From assembly GCF_000217915.1 (NCBI RefSeq), contig NZ_AFOZ01000018.1, positions 16,300 to 80,299 of the forward strand: a DNA stretch of 64,000 nt, given 5' to 3'. The notes under the pieces were generated by a model. That model did not search any database. It saw nothing but the letters and a program-made list of their open reading frames with translations, and was not told where the DNA came from. The number at the start of each line of letters is the position of its first letter. Positions within the stretch are counted from its first letter, which is position 1. A program made the position numbers and the translations under genes. The stretch comes from Shewanella sp. HN-41. GTDB taxonomy: Bacteria; Pseudomonadota; Gammaproteobacteria; Enterobacterales; Shewanellaceae. This document shows, piece after piece, positions 1-10,162 of this stretch.

Positions 1-84
1 CATTTACACTTCCATGCGTTGCAGATGCCGCCGTCGAGCCTATAGGGATAACTCTTGTTAAATTAAATGGCGGCGTGTCACTGG
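1..84 (-). repeat. Degenerate copy of the hairpin repeat of the 25-28 kb island
   Basis: Read on the minus strand, this stretch resembles the core of the hairpin repeat at 27660-27759. It keeps GATGCCGCCGTCGAGCC, then AGGGAT, then a GGCGTGTCACTGG-like end, in the same order. The outer arms are decayed. The rest of the gene-free stretch up to 221 shows nothing recognisable. Confidence 0.5.
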
Positions 85-221
85 GGAAACCGTGGCAATG
101 CATATCACGCAATATATGATTCAGTCGTCTTGCTTTGGGGCAAATTCCGTTTGCCCTCGTAATCCTGTCAGCTGCTTTAAGAGCCTATTTCGCTGAGATT
201 AAGCAAGGTTTGTGTAAGCAA

Positions 222-617
222 TCACAGTGTGCAGGCGGGCAAATATTCGGATAATTCCAATAGATTCAAATCGGGGTCGCGGATATAGACGGAGTTGATG
301 CGGCCGGTGGCGCCGGTGCGTAGCACTGGGCCTTCAATAATTGGCACCTCAAGTGCGTTTAAGTGGCTGATCACTTCTTCCATGCTGTGGCTGACTACAA
401 AACACAAGTCTGCACTGCCGGGTGTGGCGAGGGCGGCCTTAGGTTCAAACTCGGCGCCCGCTTGATGGAGATTGATTTTTTGATCGCCAAAACTCAAGGC
501 GATACGGCCCTGACCAAATACGGATTTTTTCATCCCTAACACGCTTTGATAAAAGTCGACGCTGGCTTCGATATCTTTTACGGTTAACACTAAATGGTCT
601 AGGCGGGTCACGCGCAT
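222..617 (-). CDS. VOC (glyoxalase/bleomycin-resistance) family protein
   Basis: This 131-residue protein has the size and pattern of a single vicinal-oxygen-chelate module pair. It opens with RLDHLVLTVKDIEASVDFYQSVLGM, a typical first beta-alpha-beta unit with a metal-ligand His at about residue 8. It ends with SVYIRDPDLNLLELSEY, which carries the usual distal Glu. Such proteins bind a divalent metal and act on small molecules such as glutathione adducts or antibiotics, but the substrate cannot be read from the sequence. It is a single gene on the minus strand, divergent from the DUF502 gene. Family assignment is secure; function is not. Confidence 0.85.
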   Translation of the reverse strand: MRVTRLDHLVLTVKDIEASVDFYQSVLGMKKSVFGQGRIALSFGDQKINLHQAGAEFEPKAALATPGSADLCFVVSHSMEEVISHLNALEVPIIEGPVLRTGATGRINSVYIRDPDLNLLELSEYLPACTL

Positions 618-777
618 ATTCTTTCCCTCGATGCCGTAGCGGTTTGTTCTTGGTTTTCTCTGAGTCTTACCTTACATCAAGTGCTGGTGCAAAAGTGACT
701 CTGTGGTAGCATTTAACGCGCTTTTGGGCGTAAATATTTTATGCCTTTTTTTATCCCATTGATTAAATGAGACTGTA

Positions 778-1386
778 ATGAAGAAAACCTTAGCCCGTGG
801 CTTAATGAATCTGCTACCCATGGCGCTCAGCCTGTGGTTGTTCTGGTCACTGTTTGTGTCTCTAGATGGTTTGGGGATTTTTATTTTAGCGTTGGTAGGG
901 ATTAACCAACATTTTGTCGGCGCGGGCTTTATCTTAGTGGTGGCCCTCGTATTTGCGGTCGGTTTGCTGTTTTCGGTTAGTCCAATTGTGTGGCTCTATG
1001 GTTGGATTGAACGCCAGCTAATGCGTTTCCCACTGTTTAAATCTGTCTATGGCAGTATCCGCGATATCGCCTCCTTGATGAACCGTGAGGGGAAGACCCA
1101 TACCCAACAAACGGTGTTGGTAAAACAAGCAAACGGAGGATATGTGGTGGGTTTTATTATGACAGACACACCGCCACAGCCCTTGCTCGATGCGTTGCCT
1201 GAGGGCGATTGGGTGCCAGTATTATTCCAGTTAAGTTATCAGATGGCGGGGGTGACAAGCCTAGTCAAGCGTGATGACTTGATCCTCGTCGACTGGTCGT
1301 TTGAAGAGGCGATGCGCTTTAATTTAACGGCGGGAATTTCACAGACTCCCAATTCGGCGAAGGTTAACGCGACTAAACCCGTTTAA
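778..1386 (+). CDS. DUF502 family inner-membrane protein
   Basis: This 202-residue protein has two strongly hydrophobic segments, at about residues 8-38 and 45-75, followed by a soluble domain. The segment PIVWLYGWIERQLMRFPLFKSVYGSIRDI after the second helix is the hallmark of the DUF502 family, where a P-x-x-x-x-x-YG motif is conserved. The biochemical role of the family is not established. The gene is monocistronic and is followed by a clear terminator at 1441-1467. The ATG at 778 is the first Met, just downstream of an AT-rich promoter-like stretch. Confidence 0.85.
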   Translation: MKKTLARGLMNLLPMALSLWLFWSLFVSLDGLGIFILALVGINQHFVGAGFILVVALVFAVGLLFSVSPIVWLYGWIERQLMRFPLFKSVYGSIRDIASLMNREGKTHTQQTVLVKQANGGYVVGFIMTDTPPQPLLDALPEGDWVPVLFQLSYQMAGVTSLVKRDDLILVDWSFEEAMRFNLTAGISQTPNSAKVNATKPV

Positions 1387-1440
1387 CGGCTGTTTTGGTA
1401 TTAAAAGTCAAAATAACCTTACTTTGTGGTATAATTGCTT

Positions 1441-1467
1441 GGCGACTTTATTTGGTCGCCATTTTTT
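1441..1467 (+). terminator. Rho-independent terminator after the DUF502 gene
   Basis: The stem GGCGAC (1441-1446) pairs with GTCGCC (1455-1460) around an eight-base loop, and six T residues follow at 1462-1467. The rest of the 1387-1757 gap has no supported gene. It holds an AT-rich stretch and then the promoter side of the BCCT transporter. Confidence 0.8.
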
Positions 1468-1757
1468 ATGCTGATTACTCCGACTAAACTTAGCGTTATA
1501 TTGTGCGTTATGCGCAGGTTTTTATCGTTTAAATACCTATACCCAAACAACCTTATTACACATCTTCGTATATTGAGGTCGGTTGGATATAAGTATGACA
1601 TAACAAGGTATTACAGCAATGTAGTCTATGTTATTGATGCTTTTGGGTGTGCTTAATACCGCGAGTGTTGGAATGATCGTGAGTTGACTATTTGGCTAAA
1701 GCTTAGGCGCTTCGGCTGGGGGCGTCTATCGGAAACCTGTCACGACTAGGGGTATTC

Positions 1758-3734
1758 ATGTCGATTAAATCGAGTATTAACCCGCCAGTATTTTATTCGG
1801 CGGTCTTCTTCATTATTTTAATGGTAATGATCTGTGCAATTTGGCCAATCGAGGCCAACCTTTTTTTTAAGTCAATGCAGTCATGGATAGAAGTTAAAGC
1901 CGGTTGGCTTTACATTTTAAGCGTTGCTATTTTTTTGATTTTCATCATTTTTGTGATGGTGAGTCGCTTTGGTGATATCAAACTCGGCCCCGATCATTCA
2001 GTGCCTGACTATAGCTATAAAAGCTGGATAGCCATGCTATTTTCTGCGGGTATGGGTATAGGTTTAATGTTTTTTGGGGTGGCCGAGCCGGTGATGCATT
2101 ATCTGGCGCCGCCCGATGCCACACCAGAGAGCTTGGCCGCAGCAAAAGAGGCGATGAAGATTACTTTCTTCCACTGGGGGATCCACGCATGGGCCATTTA
2201 TGCTGTGGTTGCCCTGAGTCTAGCGTATTTTGCCTATCGCCATAAATTGCCCCTATTACCCCGCAGTGCCCTCTATCCCTTAATCGGTGAACGTATTCAT
2301 GGCCCGATTGGGCACTGTGTCGACACTTTCGCCGTGCTCGGCACTATGTTTGGGGTGGCTACATCCTTGGGTTTTGGTGTGCTACAGGTCAATTCGGGTT
2401 TAAGTTATCTGTTTAAGGGCTTTCCTAATAACACCTTAGTACAGGTCGCTTTGATCGTTGGCATTACATTACTTGCAACGCTTTCGGTATTTTCGGGGTT
2501 AGATAAGGGGGTTAAACGACTGAGCGAACTTAACCTTGGCTTAGCACTTATCCTTCTACTTATCGTCTTAATCCTTGGCCCAACCGTGATGCTCTTGCAG
2601 GCATTTGTCCAAAATACAGGCAGTTACCTAAGCGATATTGTCAATAAAACCTTTAACCTCTATGCCTATCAACACAAGGAGGACTGGCTCGGCGGTTGGA
2701 CGCTACTCTATTGGGGTTGGTGGATCTCATGGTCGCCATTTGTTGGAACCTTTATTGCGCGAGTGAGCCGTGGCCGTACTATCCGTGAATTTTTAATTGG
2801 TGTGTTGTTTGTTCCCTCGTCGCTGACCTTTCTGTGGATGACTGTGTTTGGCAATTCCGCCATCGACGCCATTATGAATCAAGGTGCGACTTACTTGGCC
2901 GATGCCGTGAATACCGATGTACCTGTGGCTCTATTTACATTTTTTGAGCATATGCCTTTTCCGAGCCTATTGTCGGGGATAGGGATTTGTTTAGTCGTGA
3001 CTTTCTTTGTCACCTCCTCGGATTCCGGCTCCTTAGTGATAGATAATCTCACCTCAGGTGGTGATAAGAATGCCCCCGTATGGCAACGGGTGTTTTGGGC
3101 TCTACTGCAAGGTGTCGTGGCATCTGTACTGCTATTAGCGGGTGGCTTACAGGCGTTGCAAACGGCGGCAATCGCCAGTGCTTTGCCATTTTTATGTGTG
3201 ATGTTACTGATGTGTCTTGGGCTCTATAAGGCGCTTAAGGATGACTGGCTTAAGATCAACAGTGTGCAGTTGCATACAACCAGTGTGCAATATGCCAAAA
3301 CCAATATCAGTTGGGAGGAACGCATCGAGGTTTTGGTTTCGCATCCCACCGAAGAAGAGGCGCGCATCTTCCTGAATAATGTCGCAACCCCTGCATTATC
3401 TAAGGTGTGTCAGCAGTTTATGAGTAAAGGCATTGTGGCCGATCTTGAGTATTTAGACGGAAAAGTGCGCCTTGTGATTAGCAACGAAGCATACCAACCC
3501 TTTGTTTACGGGGTGCGGATGCGTTGTTTTGAAATCGTTAATCCCATGGGCGAGGAGTTGGAGCAGGGCAACAACTGGTATTATCGTGCCGAAGTTTACC
3601 TAGAGCAGGGTGGCCAGCATTATGATGTTATGGGTTATACCGAAGAGCAGCTCCTTGCAGATGTGGTGACCCAATACGAAAAATATCTGCACTATTTGCA
3701 CCTTTCTAATGCCGACCAAGGACATGTGGCTTAG
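1758..3734 (+). CDS. BCCT family betaine/choline/carnitine-type transporter
   Basis: This 658-residue inner-membrane protein has about 12 hydrophobic segments in its first 490 residues. The family signature WGWWISWSPFVGTFIARVSRGRT, with its tryptophan-rich substrate box, is present at about residues 320-345. SAGMGIGLMFFGVAEPV, the glycine-rich stretch of TM3, is near residue 95. BCCT carriers take up quaternary ammonium compounds such as choline or glycine betaine, driven by Na+ or H+. The soluble C-terminal tail of about 165 residues is like that of BetT-type members, where it senses osmolarity. No bet genes lie next to it, so the substrate is inferred only from the family. It stands alone on the plus strand. 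Confidence 0.92.
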   Translation: MSIKSSINPPVFYSAVFFIILMVMICAIWPIEANLFFKSMQSWIEVKAGWLYILSVAIFLIFIIFVMVSRFGDIKLGPDHSVPDYSYKSWIAMLFSAGMGIGLMFFGVAEPVMHYLAPPDATPESLAAAKEAMKITFFHWGIHAWAIYAVVALSLAYFAYRHKLPLLPRSALYPLIGERIHGPIGHCVDTFAVLGTMFGVATSLGFGVLQVNSGLSYLFKGFPNNTLVQVALIVGITLLATLSVFSGLDKGVKRLSELNLGLALILLLIVLILGPTVMLLQAFVQNTGSYLSDIVNKTFNLYAYQHKEDWLGGWTLLYWGWWISWSPFVGTFIARVSRGRTIREFLIGVLFVPSSLTFLWMTVFGNSAIDAIMNQGATYLADAVNTDVPVALFTFFEHMPFPSLLSGIGICLVVTFFVTSSDSGSLVIDNLTSGGDKNAPVWQRVFWALLQGVVASVLLLAGGLQALQTAAIASALPFLCVMLLMCLGLYKALKDDWLKINSVQLHTTSVQYAKTNISWEERIEVLVSHPTEEEARIFLNNVATPALSKVCQQFMSKGIVADLEYLDGKVRLVISNEAYQPFVYGVRMRCFEIVNPMGEELEQGNNWYYRAEVYLEQGGQHYDVMGYTEEQLLADVVTQYEKYLHYLHLSNADQGHVA

Positions 3735-3836
3735 GCGCAGTGGGCATTTTGCTAAAACGGGATATATTGCCCCAAGTGGTAACTCGGATTATCCTTGGGG
3801 GAATTATCAGTGGTTGTTTTTAGGTTAGGTGTGAGC

Positions 3837-4199
3837 ATGTCAACAAATCAAGGCCAGAGTAAGTTAGATCAAGTGTTAGCCGAGGCGCGGGAATACAAAG
3901 CCAAACGCGAGAGTGGTTATCGCGAACAGGCATTAAAATTGTACCCTTGGGTGTGTGGCCGTTGCACCCGTGAATTCACCCCGAAAAATTTGAGCGAGCT
4001 GACCGTTCACCACAGAGACCATAACCACGATAACAATCCATCCGACGGTTCTAACTGGGAATTACTGTGCCTATACTGCCACGACAATGAACATTCCCGC
4101 TTCGAAGAACTGATCCGTTACGGTAACACCACAGAAACTAAGCAAGCGGCGGCGACCTATAATCCCTTTGCCGATTTAAAGGCCATGATGAAGAAATAA
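3837..4199 (+). CDS. YajD-like HNH nuclease family protein
   Basis: This small 120-residue protein has an HNH fold. CGRC (about residues 38-41) and CLYC form the two zinc-binding CXXC knuckles. They bracket LTVHHRDHNHDNNP, which holds the HH and the Asn of the HNH motif. This arrangement matches E. coli YajD, whose physiological target is unknown. I chose the ATG at 3837 rather than the upstream start at 3795, because the 14 extra residues are hydrophobic and not family-like, while MSTNQGQSKLDQVL looks like a normal N-terminus. It converges with the DUF1289 gene. Confidence 0.85.
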   Translation: MSTNQGQSKLDQVLAEAREYKAKRESGYREQALKLYPWVCGRCTREFTPKNLSELTVHHRDHNHDNNPSDGSNWELLCLYCHDNEHSRFEELIRYGNTTETKQAAATYNPFADLKAMMKK

Positions 4200-4225
4200 C
4201 TGAGGTAAGCGCTGAGCCCGTTCTA

Positions 4226-4456
4226 TTATTTTTTAGCTAAGCGCACCTCTGCCTCTAACCATTTGGTTCGGCTCAGGATATGTTTATTTTCAGCGCCTTC
4301 GAAATGTGCCTTGCGGGCCGCGAGTTTGTTGATTATTGAATGTTGCTCGGCTTCACTGGCATCGCGCCAAGCGACAATTTCGTCAATATGGCGAAAGCAG
4401 CCCATACAATAGTCTTCATCGTTTAAGCCACAGCGGGCAACGCAGGGTGAAAGCAT
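4226..4456 (-). CDS. DUF1289 small cysteine-rich protein
   Basis: This 76-residue protein starts MLSPCVARCGLNDEDYCMGCFRHIDEIVAW. The SPC-x3-C-x(7)-C-x-x-C array followed by R-x-x-x-E-I-x-x-W is the DUF1289 signature. The four cysteines probably bind a metal, but no function is established. It is encoded on the minus strand, tail to tail with the HNH gene and divergent from the methyltransferase gene. Confidence 0.85.
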   Translation of the reverse strand: MLSPCVARCGLNDEDYCMGCFRHIDEIVAWRDASEAEQHSIINKLAARKAHFEGAENKHILSRTKWLEAEVRLAKK

Positions 4457-4605
4457 GAGTATCTTCTTAGTCTATCCCTTACTGGGTTTTGTCGACGGCC
4501 AATAGTGGGAGTGGTTAAGTTAAGGCGCGAAATACTAACAGACTTTCCGTTAAAGTCAGCCTTAGTCCCTCGAACGATCACAAGTATTTTTATACCGGGT
4601 ATCTA

Positions 4606-5907
4606 GTGAATCAAGCAAATCCTCAGAATACATCTAGCGACAAAGAGCAATTTAATAAGATTAATCAATTGCTCGAGCAGAGTCGCCCCCTATGGCAAGT
4701 GCGAGCCTTTGAGGCCAATGTCCTGCCATGGCAGGCGGATTTCCCTTGTTTGGCACAGAGGCTGTGGGACATCAGTGATGATGATCTCGATAGCCTAGAT
4801 GCCGAGCAAGATAGGCTAGTCAAAGCCCTATTACCCGCGTTAAATCAAGATCTTCATCTGCTAGGGCTAGATTGGGATCTGTCTTTATTGGCGGTTCCTG
4901 CCAGTGGCGGGGCATTAGTACAAACGCCTGAAATTCAATTTGACGATAGCGCACATTTCAGCGCCCATATTAAGGGGCGTAAATGGGCACAAATTACCGC
5001 CTTTGCGCAACATTTACCCGAGTACGATTTACCTGTGCTGGAGTGGTGTGCGGGCAAGGGGCACCTAGGAAGATTGATCGCTAAGACCCGCGGCGTCGAT
5101 GTGATCAGCCTAGAGTGGCAAGCAAAGCTTTGTGAAGAGGGACAAGCCTTTGCGCAACAATGGCAGTTATCCCAACATTTTATATGTGCCGATGCCTTCA
5201 CTATTGGGACTGACACAGGGATTAATGAGGGAGAGAGCCTCAATCGAGCAAATGAAAATCCGTTGACGAGTCAGCAACAGGCGATTGCGCTCCATGCCTG
5301 TGGCGATTTGCATGTGCGTTTATTGAAGCTTGCCACCGAGGCAGGCACTCGGGCGCTGGCGATTTCCCCCTGTTGTTACCATTTAATTCAAGCGAGTCAT
5401 TATCAACCCTTGTCGACAGTTGCGAAGCTGAGCACACTTAAGCTCAGCCGACACGATTTGCAGTTGCCACTGCAGCAGAGTGTGATTGCTAATCCAAAAC
5501 AACAGGCGCTGCGGCATCAAGAAATCGCGTGGCGCTTAGGTTTTGATGCGCTGCAACGTCAGTGTCGCAGCATGGATACGTATTTGCCGCTGCCTTCCAT
5601 TAAACAAAGCCAACTCAGTGGCAGTTTTGCCGATTTTTGCCTGTGGGCCGCGCAGCAAAAATCCGTCCTAGTAGCACAAAATTGTGATTTTGCGGCTTGG
5701 CTCGAACTTGGGCGGCAAAGGCAAAGATTGACTCGGCGTATCGATTTAGTGGCGCATTTATTTCGCAGCCTACTCGAGCGGTGGTTAATCCTCGATCGCT
5801 GCTGTTTTTTGCAAGAGCATGGCTATCGGGTTATTGTGGGCGAATTTTGTGCAAACAGTGTCACGCCGAGAAATGCGTTGATTTTGGCATTAAAATCGAC
5901 CGATTAA
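4606..5907 (+). CDS. SAM-dependent methyltransferase
   Basis: This 433-residue protein has a class I methyltransferase core at about residues 130-260. VLEWCAGKGHLGRLIA is the glycine-rich SAM loop (motif I), VISLEWQ is the acidic end of strand 2, and IALHACGDLHVRLLKLA is a motif IV-like segment followed by SPCCYH. The WCAGKGHLG and HACGDL pattern resembles proteins annotated as rRNA/tRNA-type or unspecified methyltransferases; the substrate is not evident. It starts with GTG at 4606; no nearer in-frame ATG fits. The C-terminal 150 residues carry no domain I recognise. Confidence 0.75.
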   Translation: MNQANPQNTSSDKEQFNKINQLLEQSRPLWQVRAFEANVLPWQADFPCLAQRLWDISDDDLDSLDAEQDRLVKALLPALNQDLHLLGLDWDLSLLAVPASGGALVQTPEIQFDDSAHFSAHIKGRKWAQITAFAQHLPEYDLPVLEWCAGKGHLGRLIAKTRGVDVISLEWQAKLCEEGQAFAQQWQLSQHFICADAFTIGTDTGINEGESLNRANENPLTSQQQAIALHACGDLHVRLLKLATEAGTRALAISPCCYHLIQASHYQPLSTVAKLSTLKLSRHDLQLPLQQSVIANPKQQALRHQEIAWRLGFDALQRQCRSMDTYLPLPSIKQSQLSGSFADFCLWAAQQKSVLVAQNCDFAAWLELGRQRQRLTRRIDLVAHLFRSLLERWLILDRCCFLQEHGYRVIVGEFCANSVTPRNALILALKSTD

Positions 5908-6160
5908 AAAACAGTGTCTTAAAATGTGCTGTACAGCAATGTTTTTTATGAAATATTTCTGTATTAGTAAATTTGAATTTGAGTTTACCTGTGCCTATGC
6001 CCCTAGGCTTATGTGAGTAGGTGTGAGACAAGTCTTACGCTGAAGATGGTTTTTTATTGAATCATCGGGCTTTTCTTGTTCAAATGTCGCATTAATGACG
6101 AATAACAACTGAAAGCTGGCTCTTAGGTCAGTCATTCTAGTAAGTGAATAAAACAGTTTC

Positions 6161-7210
6161 ATGAAATATTCCCGCGTATTTATTAATAGCCTGGCCTATG
6201 AACTGGCACCTGTAGTGGTCTCCAGTAGCGAGCTAGAGTCTCGTCTTGCGCCTTTGTATCAAAAGTTCCGCATACCTATGGGACAGTTGGCAGCATTGAC
6301 TGGCATCACGGAGCGTCGCTGGTGGCCAAAAGGACATCAATTGTCTGACGGGGCGATTAAAGCTGCCCATAAAGCCATGGTTGAAACGGGAATAGATGTC
6401 GCCGATTTGGGTGCTGTGGTGTACACGGGGGTGTGCCGCGATCAGCACGAACCCGCGACGGCATGCCGCATTGCCGCCGAACTTGGCGTGTCAAAGGATA
6501 CGGCAATCTACGATATCAGCAATGCTTGCCTTGGGGTGCTATCGGGCATTCTAGATATCGCTAACCGTATTGAACTCGGACAGATCAAGGCGGGCATGGT
6601 GGTGTCCTGTGAATCGGCGCGGGATATTGTCGATGTTACTATTGATAATATGTTGGCCGATCCGACTATGCAGAATTTTGCTCAATCCCTCGCGACCTTA
6701 ACCGGTGGTTCTGGCGCCGTTGCCGTGATCCTGACCGATGGTAGCTTACCGCTTGCGAATGTGCGTCAACACCAATTGCTTGGAGCATCTCACCTCTCCG
6801 CACCGCAGCACCACCAGTTGTGTCAGTGGGGGTTACAGGAAGTTGGTCATAATATCTACCGTGAGTTTATGCGTACCGATGCGGTGACGCTCCTTAAAGA
6901 GGGGGTCGAGCTGGCTAAGCACACTTGGGAGCATTTCCTCGAGCAGCGCAATTGGTTGGTCGAGCAAGTGGATAAGGTGATTTGCCACCAAGTGGGTGCA
7001 TCGAACCGCAAGCAAGTGTTGAGTGCACTCAATATCCCACCAGAAAAAGAATTTCCGACATATCAATTGCTGGGCAATATGGGCACGGTTTCTTTGCCCG
7101 TGACCGCCGCTATGGCCCACGATCAGGGTTTTTTACGCCCTGGGGACCAGGTGAGCTTTTTAGGCATTGGCAGTGGCTTAAATTGCATGATGTTAGGCAT
7201 TAAGTGGTAA
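6161..7210 (+). CDS. oleA: OleA, thiolase-fold acyl-CoA condensing enzyme
   Basis: This 349-residue KASIII-like thiolase starts the olefin pathway by non-decarboxylative head-to-head (Claisen) condensation of two long-chain acyl-CoAs to a 2-alkyl-3-ketoacid. The nucleophilic Cys lies in DISNACLGVLSG near residue 125. The catalytic His is in CHQVGASNRKQ, and the Asn in LLGNMGTVSLP. It is the first gene of oleABCD, all on the plus strand, and this linkage is what separates it from FabH. In S. oneidensis this cluster is known to make a C31 polyunsaturated hydrocarbon. The 250-bp gap upstream should hold the promoter; no operator was recognised there. Confidence 0.95.
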   Translation: MKYSRVFINSLAYELAPVVVSSSELESRLAPLYQKFRIPMGQLAALTGITERRWWPKGHQLSDGAIKAAHKAMVETGIDVADLGAVVYTGVCRDQHEPATACRIAAELGVSKDTAIYDISNACLGVLSGILDIANRIELGQIKAGMVVSCESARDIVDVTIDNMLADPTMQNFAQSLATLTGGSGAVAVILTDGSLPLANVRQHQLLGASHLSAPQHHQLCQWGLQEVGHNIYREFMRTDAVTLLKEGVELAKHTWEHFLEQRNWLVEQVDKVICHQVGASNRKQVLSALNIPPEKEFPTYQLLGNMGTVSLPVTAAMAHDQGFLRPGDQVSFLGIGSGLNCMMLGIKW

Positions 7211-7230
7211 AGGCGCCTCGCGCCTTTACC
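7206..7230 (+). other. Perfect hairpin overlapping the oleA stop codon
   Basis: GGTAAAGGCGC (7206-7216) pairs perfectly with GCGCCTTTACC (7220-7230) around a three-base loop, and the TAA of oleA sits inside the left arm. No T-run follows, so it is not a standard terminator. It may stabilise the oleA 3' end or partly attenuate readthrough into oleB, which starts 100 bp downstream. Confidence 0.6.
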
Positions 7231-7326
7231 TGCACCATTGTGCTGGTTACCAAATAATATCGCCTATAAGCCTAGGTGATTCGCTCACATCAGCTTGAAT
7301 AAATAAAACCAAAGATAGGAAGCGTC

Positions 7327-8238
7327 ATGTTAGACACTCTGTTGCCCTTTAAACGTCATTTTCTGAGCCTTAATGGCAACAAGTTACACTACATCAACGA
7401 AGGCCAAGGTGAACCAGTGGTCATGGTGCATGGTAATCCTAGCTGGTCGTTTTACTATCGCAATCTCGTTAGTGCCTTAAAAGACACCCACCAATGCATA
7501 GTGCCGGATCATATCGGCTGTGGCCTGTCGGATAAGCCAGATGATAGCGGTTATGACTATACCCTTAAGCGCCGCATCGACGATCTCGAAGCCTTGCTCG
7601 ATAGCCTAAGTATCAAAGAAAACATTACCTTAGTCGTACACGATTGGGGTGGCATGATAGGTATGGGTTACGCGGCGCGCTATCCCGAGCGCATTAAACG
7701 TCTAGTGATATTGAACACGGGCGCTTTTCATCTGCCCGAGACTAAGCCTTTCCCTTGGCCGCTGTGGATCTGCCGTGATACCTTGCTCGGTACTGTGCTA
7801 GTGCGTGGTTTTAATGCTTTTTCATCCATCGCCTCTTATGTTGGGGTAAAGCGCCAACCGATGTCGAAATACATTCGTGAGGCCTATGTTGCGCCCTTTA
7901 ATTCCTGGGCGAATCGTATTTCTACCCTACGTTTTGTGCAGGATATTCCGCTGCGTGAAGGGGACAGAAACTATCAATTAGTCTCTGACATTGCGGCAAG
8001 CTTGCCAAAGTTTGCCAAAGTGCCAACCCTGATTTGTTGGGGACTGAAGGACTTTGTGTTCGATAAGCACTTTTTAGCCAAATGGCGCGAGCATATGCCC
8101 CATGCGGCAGTGCATGAATTTGCCGATTGCGGCCACTATATTCTCGAAGATGCCAGCGATGAAGTGATCCACCAGATCAAACACTTTATGGGCGATGAAG
8201 TGACTGCAAAGGCGCAATTCGAACAGGCCGCTGGCTAA
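7327..8238 (+). CDS. oleB: OleB, alpha/beta hydrolase (beta-lactone decarboxylase)
   Basis: This 303-residue alpha/beta-hydrolase resembles haloalkane dehalogenases. The oxyanion region [13 protein letters not shown] is at about residues 34-46. The nucleophile Asp is in [12 protein letters not shown] near residue 106, and the late acid/His pair is in GLKDFVF and CGHYILED. OleB proteins decarboxylate the beta-lactone made by OleC to give the cis-olefin. AGGAAGCGTC precedes the ATG. The stop codon overlaps the oleC start by one base (TAATG), which points to translational coupling and to joint assembly of OleB, OleC and OleD as reported for this pathway. Confidence 0.93.
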   Translation: MLDTLLPFKRHFLSLNGNKLHYINEGQGEPVVMVHGNPSWSFYYRNLVSALKDTHQCIVPDHIGCGLSDKPDDSGYDYTLKRRIDDLEALLDSLSIKENITLVVHDWGGMIGMGYAARYPERIKRLVILNTGAFHLPETKPFPWPLWICRDTLLGTVLVRGFNAFSSIASYVGVKRQPMSKYIREAYVAPFNSWANRISTLRFVQDIPLREGDRNYQLVSDIAASLPKFAKVPTLICWGLKDFVFDKHFLAKWREHMPHAAVHEFADCGHYILEDASDEVIHQIKHFMGDEVTAKAQFEQAAG

Positions 8239-10034
8239 TGTCGCCCTTGCGTGGAACCGATTTTTCAACCTTGCACTGTGATGACTCTTCGCCATCAACG
8301 ATGGGCTGTGATGCCAATATTTGCCGTCATCTTAAACAAGCGGCACGTGTCATTCCCCATCACTTGGCGGTTGCTGTGCAAAAGGCTAGGGGCTCTGGGC
8401 CTTTCAATCAAAGCTGTGCCCCTGCCAATCTCAGTTATCAAGAACTCGATTTTGTAAGTTTAGATAGGCAAAGCGATGCCATTGCCTTTGCCCTTAATGC
8501 CCACGGTATAAAACGTGGCATGAAGGCGGTATTGATGGTGACGCCGAGCCTCGATTTTTTTGCGCTCACCTTCGGACTCTTTAAGGCCGGGGTTATTCCC
8601 ATTCTCGTCGATCCCGGTATGGGAATTAACAACCTCAAGCAATGTTTTGTTGAAGCCGCCCCCGATGTCTTTATTGGTATTCCTAAGGCGCATATTGCGC
8701 GGCGGCTATTTGGCTGGGGTAAGGGCAGTGTGAAGTGCTTGCTCAATGTCGATAGTGGTAAGCCGGGCCTGTCAGCCAAGTTAACGCAAATGCTTACGGG
8801 TGCACCGAGCTTAGCGTCGTTGCTAAGGTTGCACTCTGGCGAGCAGATTGAATATCCCATGGTCATGCTAAAGCCCGACGAGATGGCGGCGATACTCTTT
8901 ACCAGCGGCAGCACGGGGACGCCAAAGGGCGTGGTCTATAGCCATGGGATGTTTGAGGCACAAATTCAAGCACTGAAAAACGATTATGGGATTGCCCATG
9001 GTGAGCGTGATTTAGCTACTTTCCCGTTATTTTCCCTCTTTGGTCCAGCACTCGGTATGGCGTCCATCGTGCCTGAAATGGATGCGAGCAAACCTATTAC
9101 CGCCAATCCCGAATTTTTATTTGCCGCGATTGAGAAATATCAGTGCAGTAATATTTTTGTTAATCCGGCCCTACTGGAGCGCTTAGGCCGTGCGGGAGAA
9201 CTAAAGCAGCATAAATTGCCCAGCGTGCAGCGGGTGATCTCGGCGGGTGCGCCTGCGACCATCGCCTCTATTGCTCGGTTTAGTCAGATGCTGAGCCAAG
9301 GCGTGCCCATTTTAAACTCCTACGGTGCGACCGAATCCTTGCCCATTAGCATGATCGCCAGCGACGCCTTATTGGCCACTACCGAGATTACCGATAACGG
9401 TGGTGGCATCTGTGTTGGCCGTGGGATTAAGGGCGTCGATATAGGCATTATCGAGATTTCTGAAGAGGTTATCCCAGGGTGGGATGATGCCTTACTGCTG
9501 AATAGCGGTGAAATTGGCGAGATAGTTGTGCGGGGACCTATGGTCAGTCAGTCCTATTATCAACGGGATAGCGCAACGGCAGCGGCGAAAATATGGGACG
9601 AAGCGACCCAAACCTATCGGCATCGTATGGGTGATTTAGGTTATCTCGATACCGAAGGGCGGTTGTGGATGTGTGGGCGTAAGGCCCATAGGGTCGATAC
9701 GACCCATAATGGTCAATTTGCTAAGCGGTATTATTCGATTCCCTGTGAGCGTATTTTTAATACCCATCCCAATGTGAAGCGCTCGGCCCTCGTAGGAGTC
9801 ACAGTAGCGAACGAGATCGAGCCGTTAATTTGTATTGAACTCGACCAATCATTGGTGTGCAATAAGAGCCAGCAGTTGTACCAAGATTTGATCACCATTG
9901 CCGAGCAATTTGCCCAGACTAAGGGGATCAGACGTTTTCTTATCCATCCTGACTTTCCCGTGGATGTGCGGCATAATGCTAAAATTTTTAGAGAAAAATT
10001 AGCCGTTTGGGCACAATCTCAGACCAAAGGTTAA
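8238..10034 (+). CDS. oleC: OleC, AMP-forming beta-lactone synthetase
   Basis: This 598-residue member of the adenylate-forming (ANL) superfamily has the P-loop-like AMP-binding motif [16 protein letters not shown] at about residues 220-235. NSYGATES (A5-type) lies near residue 360, and the [21 protein letters not shown] hinge with its conserved Asp is near residue 465. OleC converts the 2-alkyl-3-hydroxyacid made by OleD into a beta-lactone using ATP. It lies between oleB (one-base overlap) and oleD, in the usual cluster order. It is encoded separately here, not as the OleBC fusion seen in some bacteria. Confidence 0.93.
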   Translation: MSPLRGTDFSTLHCDDSSPSTMGCDANICRHLKQAARVIPHHLAVAVQKARGSGPFNQSCAPANLSYQELDFVSLDRQSDAIAFALNAHGIKRGMKAVLMVTPSLDFFALTFGLFKAGVIPILVDPGMGINNLKQCFVEAAPDVFIGIPKAHIARRLFGWGKGSVKCLLNVDSGKPGLSAKLTQMLTGAPSLASLLRLHSGEQIEYPMVMLKPDEMAAILFTSGSTGTPKGVVYSHGMFEAQIQALKNDYGIAHGERDLATFPLFSLFGPALGMASIVPEMDASKPITANPEFLFAAIEKYQCSNIFVNPALLERLGRAGELKQHKLPSVQRVISAGAPATIASIARFSQMLSQGVPILNSYGATESLPISMIASDALLATTEITDNGGGICVGRGIKGVDIGIIEISEEVIPGWDDALLLNSGEIGEIVVRGPMVSQSYYQRDSATAAAKIWDEATQTYRHRMGDLGYLDTEGRLWMCGRKAHRVDTTHNGQFAKRYYSIPCERIFNTHPNVKRSALVGVTVANEIEPLICIELDQSLVCNKSQQLYQDLITIAEQFAQTKGIRRFLIHPDFPVDVRHNAKIFREKLAVWAQSQTKG

Positions 10035-10162
10035 TTTCAGTTTAGACTCATTTTTTCCGTAAAATTTGCGTTATATTCTGTGTTCATTTGAGCCACAGTT
10101 TATTTTTATTCCCCTATGTTTATTGCACTGGCTTATATAACAGCGGTGGAACTGGATATCTA

